Below, one piece after another: positions 35,026 through 48,972 of a stretch of DNA of 64,000 bases (position 1 is its first letter; each line of letters begins with the position of its first letter). The notes beneath the pieces are model-generated. The model saw only the letters and a program-made list of their open reading frames with translations. It was not told where the DNA came from and made no database searches. Position numbers and translations under genes: made by a program. Source of the DNA: Nelumbo lutea (lineage: Eukaryota > Streptophyta > Magnoliopsida > Proteales > Nelumbonaceae); the NCBI GenBank assembly GCA_022828595.1, contig JAKGHH010000002.1, positions 69,350,383-69,414,382 on the forward strand. Reading direction: 5' to 3'.

Positions 35026-36976
35026 TGTTAGACAGTTTTGTATGCCCTTAGCTTCAATCAAAATTGATGTACTTTATGAGTTTATTGTAAATGAATAAAA
35101 GTACATATTTGATTCATGTTCCCTTGGTATGTTTCTATGTATTACCCTTAAACTGGACACTTATTGAGACTCGTGTTAGTTTTGAATGTTCACAGCCAGT
35201 GGGTCGGTCTGGGGAGACCTATCCTAACAAGGCTGACACTGTGGTGCCACCAAGTCGGTTGGGGTGGCTTGTCTCAGCTACCGGGGTGAGACCCTAGGCA
35301 CATACAGTGTGGGATTAATTGAATCTTTGAACTGGACCAGATTTCCAGTATTGCCCTGGACCTTGGAGATTGATGGGCAAAAATTGGAAAGTTACACCCG
35401 ACCCCTAGACTCGATTATGATACTGCACTAGGTGTCGGATCGGGCTGTCTTTGATGTACCAATCAGTGAGATCCTTAGCGGGGGTCAAAACCTGGGTATG
35501 TTGGGACAATCCAAGAATTCATCTGAGTGGGTGATCATAGTGACAGGATCAGCCCCTTTGTCGGACAAAGGTAATGATCGGGGATGCACTCTCACTGTTG
35601 GAAACCAAGACTGCCGGCAGCCGATTTCAACCGTTGAAATTTGTTTTGCAAAATATATTTTATATGAGATATAAAAGTATATACATTATGGTTTCTAAAA
35701 TGTTTGCAAAAGGTTTTAATTCCAGGGATCCATATAAGTGGAGAGTGCAACACTGTTCCTTGCAGCCGAGGGAGAGGTCCTTTCTTGTCGGGCAGTGTAT
35801 GATCATTATGGGCTGAGAGGTTAAGTGTAAGACCATTGAGGATAATACCTGATGGGCTAATCTTGCATCTGCCCACAGTCCCTGGGTGTTACAAGGTGGC
35901 TTGGCCCAGGGACCACTTAGGGTAAGTGTTGGGCCCATAGAGCCCATTTGATGGGTTTCAGGGGGTGCACTGTCTTTAACAGTGTATTCGACCAGGCCTT
36001 GTAACAAAGGCTGGGCCGAACCCATGTGGCTGATGTGTAGATCAATGCTTGGGTCCCACGCCATACAAGGAAGCCCAACTGGGCAGCAGTTAGGAAGGTT
36101 AAGTGAGCACATAAGCTTAATGGGCCTAAAGCCCATTTCGAACTGGGCTATTAATTTAGTTAATTAAAGGGGCAAATTCTGAGATGGATTAGCAGTTAGG
36201 ATAGGGTCTTAATCCTATCCACTCAGAGAGTCTAGATCTGAATGTGATTCAGATCTAGAAACCTCCTAATAAGATTAGGATAAAGCTAATCTAATCTGTA
36301 GATAAGATAAGGGTTTATCCTTATCATTAGAAGAGAAGGCTGATCCAAATATGATTTGGATAAGCACCTCCTAATGGGATTAGGAGCTGATCTTTTCATG
36401 TTAACAAAAAGAAGGAGGGGGCGGCAGCCTTAAGAGAGACTAAGAAACACATCAGATCCTCTTTTAGTGCTGAAATCAAGAAGAGAGAATTCTGCACCCT
36501 ACGAATACTCTCTTGCTGCCTCCCTGCTCTTGCCGCCCTGTTTGCCAGTTCGATCTCCAGCTGTGGGAGAAGTCAAGATTGGATATTGACATCAATTCTT
36601 TGAGAAAGGATTGAAAAGGAAGCTGTGCTCACGTTCCATCCTGCTGTTTCTTGCGAATGACAGAGTTCTTGGGGAAGAACACTGTTGATTCAGCTCCATC
36701 CTGCACTGTGCCATCTTCAGTGGGAGCAGTCTTTGGATCCTTCCTTGGGCGTGAACACCTTCGTTGGGAGATATTGCTTCTCCGTATCAGGTATCATTCT
36801 CTCCCATTCCTTTTGGTTCAGATCTGGTTCAGTTTAAGGTTCAAGATTTATCCTTGAAAATATGATTTTCTAAATAGGGAATGTGATTCCCAATTGAAGG
36901 GAGAGAAAAAATTTTGAAATTTTCCCCTTATTCCGCAATCTTTGGGCGTCCATGTGATGGATCTCTCAACCCTTCA
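35026..36976 (+). mobile_element. solo LTR, A family (diverged subfamily), in Copia H
   Basis: The LTR runs TGTTAGACAG to CAACCCTTCA. Its right end resembles the LTR at 61084-63014 more than those of A or D. It sits between 52-bp direct repeats instead of the usual 5 bp. Confidence 0.92.
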
Positions 36977-37028
36977 GTCTCGAGGAGCATGCATGAATTG
37001 GCTAATGCAACTGACTGCATATGCAATA
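36977..37028 (-). repeat. 52-bp target duplication, right copy
   Basis: This is the partner of 34974-35025. In Copia B the corresponding codons occur once (near 17250-17300), so the second copy in H is a real duplication made at insertion. Confidence 0.93.
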
Positions 37029-40000
37029 TCTGGCCGAGTCATGCATAGATACAAAAGTTTCCCAAGAAGTCTCTGAAAGATTCCTTTGTCTTCTAACAAT
37101 GTCCCTTCTGAGGCTGAGAGTTTATGACTCATATCAATAGGAGTAGCAGCTGGTCTAGCACCCATCTTTCCAGTTTCAGAGAGCAAGTCAAGAACATACT
37201 TTCTTTGGGAGATAAGAATCCCATCCTTGGATCGAGCCACTTCTATGCCAAGAAAGTATCTCAATTCCTCCAAATCTTTAATCTCAAACTCTGTATGGAG
37301 AAAAGATTTTAGATCTTGAATTCCTGAGGCATCATTACCCATCACTACAATATCATCTACATACACAATGAGGTATACTGCCAGAGGTTCACTCCTCTTC
37401 ACAAAAAGAGTATGATCGGACTGTATCTGCACATAACCAATTAACAAGTGCTGTTCTAAATCTCTCAAACCATGCTCTAGGGGACTGTTTTAGTCCATAA
37501 AGAGATTTCTTCAGCCTGCATACCTTCCCTTTTATATCAGTTCCATACATCCCTGGAGGAAGAGACATGTAAACCTCCTCATGTAATTCACCATTCAGAA
37601 ATGCATTCTTCACATCCAATTGATAAAGGGGCCAGTCAAAGTGAACAGCTAAAGATAGAAGAATCCTCACAGATGTCATCTTGGCAACAGGTGCAAAAGT
37701 CTCTAAATAATCAATCCCATATGTCTGTGCATAGCCTTTTGCAACCAGCCTGGCCTTGTACCTTTCAATGGTACCATCAGCTCTGTATTTGATAGTAAAG
37801 ACCCACTTGCAACCAACAGGATTCTTCCCTTCAGGCAAATCCATCACTTCCCAAGTGTCATTCTTGTGTAGGGCATCTATTTCAGATTTCATAGCATCCC
37901 TCCATTCTGGAATCTTAAGAGCTTCTGACACAGACCTGGGAATAGGATGAGAAGCAACAGAAGAGAGATAGGCAAAATATGAAGGTGAAAGCAAACTGTA
38001 AGAAAGGTTCTTGGAAATGCGGTGTGCAGTGCACTTCCGTTTTCCTTTTCTAACAGCAATGGGAATATCAAGGTCAGGGAAGGATGAATCCAAAGGTGCT
38101 GAACCAGTACCTGTTGTCTCTTCTGTAACTGGAGGTGTAGGAGGCTCATGTGTTGTAGGAGAAACAACCTGCACATTTCTGGATCTTTGCCTTTGATACA
38201 CCTTGGGATTGAGGACAGGACAAGGAGGTAGGGTACCAGGACAAGGAGAATGGAACGACTGATCCAACCTTGATTCATTTGAGGGAGAGGCAGACACATC
38301 AAGGGACTCAACAGGGACAGGAAGAGGAAGAGCAAACACCTGTGTCAAATTCTCCCCCTGTGGACAATGTCCTTCTGGAGAGGAACCATAAAAAGGGGAA
38401 GACTCATCAAAGGTGACATCCATTGAGACATACCGATTGCCAGACTTTGGATCAAAACAGCAATAACCCTTCTGTTTGGGGGAATAACCAAGGAAGATAC
38501 ACTTTTGGGCTTTGGGTTCAAATTTATGCCTTTGGACACTTGGAACATGTACATAACAGGTGCAGCCAAAGACACGAATAGGAATAGGAAAAAGATCTTT
38601 GTCCGGATGAAGAAGAGTGAAGGGAGACTTAAAACCCAAAACCCTGGATGGCATGCGGTTTATGAGATAGGTAGCAGTAAGTACAGCATCACCCCAAAAC
38701 CTGGTAGGAACATGTGAGGCAAATAAGATACTTCTTGCAACCTCAACAATATGCCTGTTTTTCCTCTCAGCAACCCATTCTGTTCTGGGGTCCTAGCACA
38801 TGAGCTTTGATGAATAACCCCCATGTCAGAAAGATAGCAGGATGGGTTTTTTTCAAAGTATTCTTTTGCATTGTCTGATCTGAAGATTTTAATCCTGGTA
38901 TCAAATTGGGTTAGAACAAATTCATGGAATTGTTTTACAAGTCTTGGAACTTCATCACGGGATTTCATCAGGAATATCCAAGTGAATCGTGAAAAGTCAT
39001 CAATAAACAGGATAAAATATTTGTAGCCACCCATGGAGGGTAAGTGGTAAGGCCCCCACACATCAGAATGCACAATATTAAAAGGAACAAAAGATCTTTT
39101 ATTTCTCAAAGGATACTTGCTTCTACAATGCTTTGACAATTCACAAGACTCACAATGAAGACTGGGCAGACTAATTCCCTTAAACAGTTCAGGGAATAGA
39201 TGACTCAAAGCCAAAAAAGAAAGATGACCAAAACGACAATGACACAACATAATCTGACTAACAGACTCTGAAGAGACAGATCCAAGAGCAACATTCCCAA
39301 GATGATCAATGCATTGTCCTGGAGTATCAAGCAGGTATATTCCGTTCGCCTCATGGCCACTCCCAATCACCTTCTGAGACTCCAGATCCTAAAAAACACA
39401 GTAGGAAGGAAAAAAGGTTACACAACAGTTTAGTGACTTGGTTAAACTACTCACAGACAACAAATTTGTATTTAGTTTAGGTACATGAAGGGCAGAAGGG
39501 AAGTACAAGGAATCTGTAGCCTTGATGGTTCCCTTACCAGAGATAGGGGCAAGTGAACCATCAGCTAAAGTGATTTTATCATGTCCAGGAAGTAAGTCAT
39601 ATGAAACAAACAAGGTAGACAGATTGGTCATATGGTCAGAAGCACCTGAGTCAATAATCCAAGGGATCTTGAGATTACTTGAAGAAGTAGCATGATTAGC
39701 AGAAGCCCTTATACCTGAATGAGCAAATGCTGAAGTAGTAGATTTTCCTGAAGGGTCAGTAGCAGAGGTCACATCACTCAGCTGACTGATCATCTTCCCA
39801 AACTTTTCATATTCTGCTCTCATGGCTGCCAACTGTGCAGAAGCAGACATCTCTTCACTATCTGGCCCGGCGGCTACATTTGCACTTCCTGATCTTTTAA
39901 TATCATATTTTTTCTGAAACCTGATGGGAACAAGGTTAGGATGTAACTTCCAGCACTTGTCTTTGGTGTGCTTCGGCCTCTTGCAGTACTCACATACAAC

Positions 40001-41551
40001 TTCTTTCTTTCCTGTGCCACTAGAAGTTCCAACATTCCCTTTAGGTTTAATCCCCATATTGGCAAAGTGATCATTAATATTAGCCCCTTGAACCTGTACA
40101 GCCCTTTCTGCTCTCTTCACTACTCACCAATGCATAAGCTTGTGACAAAGATACACACTCCTTGGAAAGAATATTCTGTTTTGTGATATCATATTCCGAG
40201 TTTAGTCCGGTTAAGAACTCAAATACCCTGTTTCTTTCAACCAGTTTCCTATAGGTCTCTACATCATTGGTGGTGTCCCAGGTCACAGCTTCTATCAAGT
40301 CTATTTCTTGCCACAAAGACTTCAAAGTTGAGAAGTATACAGATAGTGGTTTCTCCCCCTGTCACATTCTTCACATCACTTCTCAACTTATAGGCTCTAG
40401 CCACATTTAGTTTTTGGGAATAGGTTTCAGCAACACTATCCCATATTTCCTTTGCTGAATTCATCCATAGATAGTGCTGGCTTATCTGTGGCTGCATTGA
40501 GTTCACAAGCCACCCAATGACAATGTAATTTTCTTGCATCCACTTCTCGTAGGATGGATCATCTTCTGGGGGAGCCTTCTTACTCCCAGAAATGAACCCC
40601 CACTTTCCTCTACTACAAACATGAATCTTTATTGATTGTGACAATGCCAGATAATTAGTTCCATCTAGCTTAACTGTGATCACAGTCAATAAGGAATCAC
40701 TTGGAGTCCCCTGACCCAGTCCCTATTCAGCACCACTTTTGTTTTCAAACTCTGAAGAGTACATCATGTAAACACTCCAAATATGATTTCAGATGACTTC
40801 TACAAGTATGCTGGATAAGAACAAGCAATAACTGAGTTCAACCGACCACAAGGAGACAACACACTGAGTTCAGCCGACCACAAGGAGGCAACAGACTGAG
40901 TTTAGGCTTCAAGAAGAAATCAGAAACTCCTAGGCATTGTGCACTTATCCGAAGTACCCTTTCAAGGTTGTACACTTAGCCAAGAAGAGTAACTACCAAT
41001 CGGTATTGCTGAATAGGCCTTTTCACAAACACAGTGTGGGCAATAGAGACAACCCCACTATCAAAGAAGGGAAAAGACCCCAAAAAACTGTTCGTACAGC
41101 CCTCTAAAAACAGTCAAACAAGAGTAACAATACACAGCCTTGTTACAAGGATGTTTCGACAGATTTTAACAGTCCAAGAAGAAGAGAAAAACAGCGCAGA
41201 AATTTCTAGGTTAAACCAGATTTAATGGAGTTGAAGGTAGTACAGAACAGCTAGGATTTTCGAACACTTCAACAGTCCAAACACAGTCGAAGGTAATGCA
41301 AAACAGAACCAGAAATCTGAGCACAACTTACAGTTCGAGCTTCAGCAGTCCAAACACAGTCGAGCTTCAAAAACAGAACCGAGTTGTTCCCCTTCCCCTT
41401 TTTTTTCTTCTTCTCTGATTCTTCCTGGTCACCGAACCCCTTCTCCAAGAGATTCTAGTCTTGGGCTTGTCCAATGACCTCCAAGAATTATGCAGTACGT
41501 GACTAAGCCTCCAGCCCTAGGACGTTCAAGTTCAGATACGCTCTGATACCA

Positions 41552-41797
41552 TGTTGAAACTGAAGAGAGAGGAGAGGAGACTTGTGTGTTTCGGCAATGA
41601 GGGTTCTGATTTTCGAACAGTCTCTATCTCAGCCCTCTAACACTGTTTTATCAGATATTTTTGAGTAATTACAAGGAGGCCCTTAGTTGGGCAGAATTTA
41701 CAAAAAACTTAAAAAAATAACTTAACATTGACAGGATGAGCCCAAAATAACAAGAAGAATAAACAACCTATGGGCCATTCGGCCCATCTTCTCTACA
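41552..41797 (-). repeat. Copia H 5' LTR
   Basis: 246 bp. It borders the primer-site complement and is nearly identical to 34148-34397. Confidence 0.92.
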
Positions 41798-42516
41798 GTG
41801 ATAATGGTGTTCATGGTGGTTGTGGACGAGATAGGAATGGTAGTACTAGGTTTTGTACTCATTGTAGACTAGGACACACTGCTGGCTATTGTAGAGATCT
41901 GTATGGAGTTCATTTTTGTTCACATTGTCATCATGAGGGACATACTGTGGAGTATTGTCATCTATTGAAGAAACCAAGAAGTTGTGCCAACCAAGTTACC
42001 TATCCAGATGATGTATCACAGTCCCAACCACAGACAGTTGCTACAAGCAATCAGCCAGATGGGGAGATAATGACTATTTCTAAGAAAGAATATAATTGAT
42101 TGGTTGCAGCCTCATCTTCCTCCGCTACTACCCTTGCCCAGGCATCAGGTATTGGCTCTACCTGTCTTCTTTCTATTTCATCACCATCTCCATGGGTCAT
42201 TGACTCAAGAGCTAGCGATCACATCTCAATTAAATCCTTTGGCATCTTCTATCCAACATGCTACTCTTGCTAATGGATATAAATCTCCAATATCTGGCAT
42301 AGGACATGTGAACCCAAGATCCAAATTGTCTTTATCATCTGCTCTTTATGTACCTCACTTTCCTTTTAACCTTATGCCTATGAGTAAACTTACAAATCAC
42401 TAAATTGTTCCATTACCTTTTTCCCTTCTTGTGTGTTTCAGGACTTAAAGATGAAGAGGCAAATTGGTGGAGTTGAACTTGTCAATCTTTACTATTTGCA
42501 AGGTGACTTAGGACCT
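41798..42516 (+). pseudogene. Copia C nucleocapsid and protease part
   Basis: Two zinc knuckles follow one another near 41855-41960. The first, CTHCRLGHTAGYC, is one residue short between Cys and His; the second, CSHCHHEGHTVEYC, is regular. The protease site reads DSRAS near 42200, with Arg for the conserved Gly. A stop precedes the integrase region. Confidence 0.82.
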
Positions 42517-43790
42517 TCCTTTTTTTTAAGCAAAGGTAACTTTTTATTGAAGAAGAAAACCAGAAGTACATGAGAGGATGTACTGAAGCCAAGAGTGGCT
42601 TGGCAGAATTACAAAGGCAAACAACTGTCACTAAACAAGAAATCTCTAGAGACCCCTGATTTTGCTAGGCTATTAGCAATAGAATTTTGCTCCCTAGGAA
42701 TCCAGACCAGCTTCACATTCATAGAGACTAAGATATCCCTAGCTTCAGCTAAGAAGTGGGCTAGTCTCCAGGGCCCTCCCTTCTCTTGTAACCAAGCTAT
42801 AGCATTTGCAAAATCCCCTTTAATGGTTAAAGAGGATAAACCTAGCCATTTGGCAAGGCAAATTCCTGTGAGTGCAGCCAGGACCTCTGCCTTTGTGGCA
42901 TCTGCCCTCCCAATTGGACCATTGTAAGCCCAGCAAATATTCCCCCTTTCCCCTCGGATTACACCTCTAATTCCTGCTTGACCTGTGGATCCTTGGGCAC
43001 TATCATCAAAGTTGAGTCATTTTCTCCTTCTTCTCTAAGAGATCATTTCCACTCAGATCTTGGAGTGTAGGATTTCTGGAAGGTTGCTCTGGAGATCATT
43101 TAGGGAGAGACCTTTGAAAACTTCAGAATTAATAACCCAAAGGTTGTAGAGATATGTGATGTAAGAAGTTAGGTCTTCAGCATTTCTAGCTTTATTTGCA
43201 AAAATTCTATTGTTCCTTTCTTCCCAAATGCCCCACAAGACTGCATGAGTCCCTGCATCCAATATAATCTTCCACTTTTACCTAGACCTCTGCCTTACCA
43301 TTGCCACAAGATGCCCACCACCTTCTTTGGGAACACCCAGTTGTAACCAACTAGGTTTAGGAAGAAGCACCAAATCTTCCTAGAGACCGGGTAATGGAGG
43401 AGGATGTGATCAGTTGTTTCTCCATCGCCAAGGCAAAGAGGACAAACATGAGGGGAGATGCATAATCTGCCTCTAAACATTTTTCTGAATCAACTCGCAG
43501 GTGTTTATTCTCTATAAATAGGCTTCCCACACGAAGAAGGAGACTCTACGAGGAATGTGTGATCTCCCGACTTTCTTAGCCAGAAAGGGAGACTCTTGAT
43601 CTTTTGACACTAGATCCTTGAAAAAGGAGTTAGTGGAGAACTTGCCAACAGGATTAAGTTTCCACAGTCTCTAGTCAAGGGTAGCAAGAGAGATGTAAGC
43701 CTCATTAAGAGAGTTTAGTAAACTAGCTATATCAACAATTTCGATTTCTTTTAAAGGCCTTCTGAGGTTTAGATTCCAAGTTGTTCCCGA
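42517..43790 (-). mobile_element. 5'-truncated LINE inside Copia C
   Basis: A 15-bp target duplication (GGTGACTTAGGACCT) lies at 42502-42516 and 43791-43805. The poly(A) tail is the T run near 42519-42528. On the minus strand it encodes the reverse-transcriptase zinc region (CPLCLGDGETTDHILLHYP), WGIWEERNNRIF near 43220, and RNase H remnants. This is the 3' end of a plant L1-type LINE. Confidence 0.9.
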
Positions 43791-44060
43791 GGTGACTTAG
43801 GACCTACTGCCTTACAGTCTTCTTCTAGTGTGTCTCCTTTTCAACTTCATTACCGGTTGGGCAACCCCTTAATTGCATAGTCTTCATGTCATGGTTCCTT
43901 CACTTCCGTCCGACACCAATTTTGTGTGTGATGCATGTTAGCTTAGCAAGCATCATCAAGTTGTTTTTCCTCCACGAGTTATGAGTCATGTGTCTAAACC
44001 TTTTCAATTAATCCATTCAGATGCCTGGGGTCTGTGCCTTGTAGTGTCTTATTTGGGGTT
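43791..44060 (+). pseudogene. Copia C integrase start
   Basis: It shows FQLHYRLGNP, a CMLA...KHH zinc-binding relic and HSDAWG, with stops. The frame continues after Copia E at 49214-49248 with GFKYFVTFVDDF. Confidence 0.8.
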
Positions 44061-44361
44061 TATTGGAATCCAACTTGCCTTAGAATTCTGTTAGAATGGT
44101 AACAGTAGAAATAAGAGAAGGAGAAGAAGAAGAAGAAGAAGAAGAAGAAGAGAAGAGAATAGAGAGGGAGAAAGGTCTGGTTCAAACAAGAGAGAAAATC
44201 AGTCTCTCTCCATTCGGCCAGATTTGTTTTATATTTCTATTAATCAGGAAATGACTCCTTTGCCCCTACTTAAGTGAACACAAGAACTAATATAACTTTA
44301 CACATCAGCAACTTAACATAAGCATAAAGACAAAATTACCCCTACACAGTCGACATTAACA
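44061..44361 (-). repeat. Copia E 3' LTR
   Basis: 301 bp. The outer end has mutated from TGTTAG to TATTGG. It contains a GAA microsatellite and about 50 bp that the 5' LTR lacks. Confidence 0.9.
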
Positions 44362-47300
44362 CTCCCCCTTAAGCTGGTGAGTATATATCATATAGTCCCA
44401 ACTTGTTACATATGTAGTCCACTCTTCCCACTCTTCCCCGACTCAACCCTTTGGTAAACAACTTTGCCCATTAGTTTCCTGTTTTAGCATATGCAGTATC
44501 TATCACTCCACTCAGCACCTTCTCTCACAGTCACAGTCAACCTCTATGTGCTTGGTTCTCTCATGAAACACCGGATTAAAAGAGATATGGACTGTAGCCT
44601 GATTGTCACAGTAGAGCTTCATTAAAGTGTCAACAGTGTACCCCACCTCCTGTAGAAGGTTCCTTAGCCACACTAATTCACAAGTAGTATGTGCCATAGC
44701 TCTATATTCTGCCTCTGCACTGCTTCTTGCCACAACTGTCTACTTCTTACTTTTCCATGTCACCAGATTACCCCCAAGAAAAGTACAATAGTCTATAGTG
44801 GATCTTCTAACAAATATAGAACCAGCCCAATCAGCACCAGTATATCCTTCTATTTCAAGTTTTCCTCCACTTCTATATATCAAACCATGACCAGGAGCCC
44901 CCTTTAAATACCTCACAATCCTTGGAATTGCATCCCAATGTGGAACCTGATGTTTCTTCATGAACTGACTTACCACACTAATCGCAAATGAAATGTCTAG
45001 CCGAGTAATTGTTAGGTAGTTCAGTTTACCTACTAGCCGCCGGTACTTGCCAGGGTCTTCAAACTCTTCACCTATATCACTGCTCAACTTAGTGTTTGCT
45101 TCCATAGGTGTTTCAACTGGTTTAGCACCTAACAATCCTGTTTCTTCCAACAAATCAAGAACATATTTCCTTTGGCACAAGTTAATACCATGCTTAGACC
45201 TTGCTACTTCTATCCCCCAAAAATACTTTAGTTTACCAAGGTCCTCTGTTTGAAAGTGTTCCTGCAAAAAGGTTTTCAACTTATCAATTCCCACTTTATC
45301 ATTCCCGGTAAAAACATTATCATCTACATACACCACCAATAGGATCTTTCCAGCCTGAGAGTCATGATTGAAGATTGAATGGTCAACTTGGCACTGTTTC
45401 ATACCAAACTTCTTTACCACCTCACTGAACCTACCAAACCATGCTTGAGGAGACTGTTTAAGTCCATAAATGGCCTTCTTTAGTTGGCACACCTTACCAT
45501 CCTCCCCTTGAGCAACAAACCCCGGTGGTTACTCCATATAGACCTCCTCAGGTAGATCACCATGTAAGAAGCATTCTTGATATCAAGCTGATAGAGAGGC
45601 CAATTATACATAGCAGCAAGAGATATCACAACACGAACTGAACCAATCCTAGCAACCAGGGAGGTCTCTGTGTAGTCAATACCATAGGTTTGGGAGTACC
45701 ATTTGGCAACCAGTCTAACTTTCGGCCGCTCTACACTACAATCAAGTAAATACTTAACAGTGTAAACCCACTTACAACCGACAGCCTACTTAGCAGGAGG
45801 AAGTGTGGTGAGGTCCCATGTATGATTATGAGTTAGAGCGGAGAGTTCTTCTTCCATTGTACAGCGCCACCCTAGAGAGGCAAGAGCTTCCTGGACATCC
45901 TTGAGGACAACAATAGAGGATAACAAGGAGATAAACTGGTGATGGGAAGTAGAAAGATGAGTGAGAGAAATGTAATTAGGAATAGGATGAAGGGTGCAAC
46001 TGCGTTTACCTTTCCACAAGGCAATGGGAAGATGAAATTCAGACATTGGGGTTAGGGCTAGTGTGGGACCAACTGTCAGATCTGTCGACGATGATGGAAC
46101 TAGAGCAGGAGCCGGTACATGTTGGCGATATGTATACACTTGACAAATAGGTGGCCGTTCAACAGGTGGTGGCACTGGAGGCAAAGACTTGGTCATAGCT
46201 AGAACAAATGGAATGGAATCCGCAACTGGAAGGGGAAGAGGAGGAGGTGGTGAGGAAGAAACATCACCTGACCCTGAGAAAAACGAAGTGGATCGTGCAT
46301 CTAACTTGTCCCTTCCCGGTCCCAAATTATGAATAAAACAAGCACACCCAAAAACCCGAGGAGAAAGAGGAAATGGAGACAAGATAGGAAACAAAGTGGT
46401 GAAGGGAGAATGACCATCAAGGATAGATGTGGGCATCCGGTCAATCAAGAAGCAAGAAGTAAGCACAGCATCACTCCAAAAAGGTTTGGGTATATTCATG
46501 TGGTGCATGAGGGATCGAGCAATTTCCAAAAGATGACGATTCTTTCTCTTAGCCACCCCATTTTGTTGTGGGTGTAGTAGGTACATGAAGTCTAATGAAT
46601 AATGCCATGTTAGTCCAAATATTCTTGAAATGATGTAAAAAAATATTCACGGCCATTATCGAAACGAAAAATTTTAATGTGGACACCAAATTGGTTGTGA
46701 ATTTCAGCATAAAATTTTTGGAAAATGGCAAACAATTCACTCATTTCTTTCATTAAATAAAGTCATGTCATCCTTGAATAATCATCAACAAAAATAACAA
46801 AGTATTTATACCCATTGTATGACATTACTTTATAAGGACCCCATACATTTGAATGAACTAAAGAAAAAGGACTTGGCATATGTTTATCAACCCTAGGACT
46901 AAAAGGAATACGATGATATTTCCCCAACTGACACGACTCACAATCCAAAACAGAAAGATGACTCAATGAAGGAACGAGAAACTTCAAAACTTTCAGCGAA
47001 TGATGACTAAATCGACAATGCCACTGGAGAGGAGAAAGAGATGACTGAAGAGCTGTTGACGTACTTCCACCACCGTCAAGATAATACAATCCACCAGCTT
47101 CATGCCCTCCACCAATCTTCATCCCCATCTTGAGATCTTGAAAAACACACGAAGAAGGGTAAAAAGTAATTGAGCAATTAAGAGACTTGGTCAACTTACT
47201 AACTGACATAAGGTTAAACAGAAAGGGTCTATGTTAACACTACCAACACTACAAATAGAGGATGTGAAACCATTAACAAGGGTAACAGATTGTGATGTTG

Positions 47301-48413
47301 GGCAATGAGAGAGGGAAGAAAACACACCTGGAGTTCCAGTCATGTGATCAGAGGCTCCAGAGTCAATAATCCAGGGATTGGGTGTGGATGCCAGACAAGC
47401 CATACCTGAGTGTGCTAGAGTGGTTGTGTTCTGTTGAGATGTGGCCTGGACAAACTTCTCATACTCATCACGAGCCATACTTGATTGGCACAAGTTGAAG
47501 GTGGACAATGCAAATCATAGCAATAATTAATGGTATGTCCATCCATACCACAGTGTGTACATCTCCTTGGACCTGAACTACGTCCTCTGCCGTGGACTCC
47601 CCCTGAATCTCAACCTCCAGCACGACCACGACCACAGTTACACGTAGGTCCACTACCACAACTACGGCCATATACCGGTCCACTGCTACCACTACGACCA
47701 GATTGAGCTCCTCGAGCTCCTCCTCTAACACCACGACTCCTTGATACTGCAAAGGCTGATCTATCGGGAGCACTAGAGTTCTCGGTAGATCCAATAGAAA
47801 TCCTCCTTAGTCAAGCAAACACCTCTAAGGAAGGGAAAGCTGATCCTCCTAGTATCTGTGCCCACACTGATTCATATTCAGACTTCAGCCCCACCAAAAA
47901 TCGGGTCACATCTATTTGTTCTCTCTGCTGTTGCTGAATTTTAACACCAGAGGTGAGGGGGTGATACACATTCAACTCATTACGAATGTTTCTCATACTA
48001 GCATAGTACTCCTCAAGACTCTGATTACCCTATTGCAAATTAAAGTATTCCTGATATAGTTGATATACTCTAGTTGTGTTGTCTTGACTCGAATACAACT
48101 TCTTAGCATGGTCCCACACTTTCTTGGCAGTATCAAGAAACATGAAATTCATACTAATCTTGGGTTCCATATTGTTCCATAACCATGTGATAATCTGTGC
48201 ATCTTCTTATTCCCAGTTATCATACTCATGAAAGTCAGTAGATGGTTTTTCCTCCCTTGTGTGTTTCACTTTCTTCTTTGCCTTAAGAAAGATTTATACA
48301 GATTTTGCCCAAGGTACATAATTTTCTCCATTCAGCTTAATAGAGGTCATCTGAACATTCAGGTAGTCAGTAGGGACCATCACACTAGTTTTACTATCAC
48401 TATTGTCTCCCAT
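44356..48413 (-). pseudogene. Copia E gag-pol
   Basis: Gag starts at 48413 (MGDNSDSKTS) and is close to Copia G. It has stops after WAKSV and NWE. A Gly/Arg-rich region and the zinc knuckle CTHCGMDGHTINYC lie near 47550. The protease motif DSGASDHMTG lies near 47360. Integrase carries HSNVWGP (Asp to Asn at the first catalytic position) and QNGVAKRKNRH. RT has the altered YVDDNVFTGN near 45315. RNase H holds EAEYRAM. The last stop overlaps the first bases of the 3' LTR. Confidence 0.88.
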
Positions 48414-48972
48414 TGCTGAATTCTGCACACTTCACACTAAACCACACTACACACTGAACCACATTGTTCTCAGCACTTTTTATTGCTGAATACTGCACTC
48501 TCTACACCAAAACCCTACCACACGACTACCTGAAAACTCACCACACTGTTTGAGGATCACTCCCCCTTCAAATCACATTGAACTTTGCATAAACCCCAAC
48601 ACACTACAACCTGAATTCCCACCATACGATCTGAAACACACTCATCATTTGATTCACAATAAAAAAACTGCATAAAAACCTCTTACCTAATCACCAGAAA
48701 ATCAGACTATACTCGACACCCACTGCATTACACGAATCAGTCCTCTTCTCTTCATCGATTAGGAGAGGGCTTCCTACAAACCACAGCAACCAACCACAAA
48801 CTACACGACTGGAGGCAATATAAACCTCCAAGGGAAGAGGGTGATCACTCCTTTTCAGCCCCTTCCCTTATCTCCAACTGATGGCGAAGAAAACAAGAGA
48901 AAACCGTAGACTGGGTGCATGAAGAACAGAATTCTGGGCAGTTTTGATTTTCTCACTTAGGCTCTGATACCA

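Larger units (their letters stand above)
34368..40767 (-). pseudogene. Copia H gag-pol, split by a solo LTR
   Basis: Gag begins near 40767 and hits a stop after KSGAE. The frame resumes through the gag core, a zinc knuckle (CEYCKRPKHTKDKC) near 39980 and DSGASDHM near 39650. A TAG lies before DLES near 39390. Integrase follows (HSDVWGP, DNAKEYF), with a frameshift near 38780, then RT with VAKGYAQTYG, and another shift near 37470 before YVDD at about 37355. After CISQFMHAPRD the solo LTR intervenes and the same codons are repeated on its other side. RNase H then ends with a stop at 34368-34370, inside the 3' LTR. Confidence 0.92.
34148..41797 (-). mobile_element. Copia H, B-family retrotransposon inside Copia C gag
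   Basis: GTGAT is duplicated at 34143-34147 and 41798-41802. LTRs are 34148-34397 and 41552-41797, with the primer-site complement GCTCTGATACCA at 41540-41551. Coding is close to Copia B. The RT/RNase H region is split by an A-family solo LTR with a 52-bp target duplication. Confidence 0.94.
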
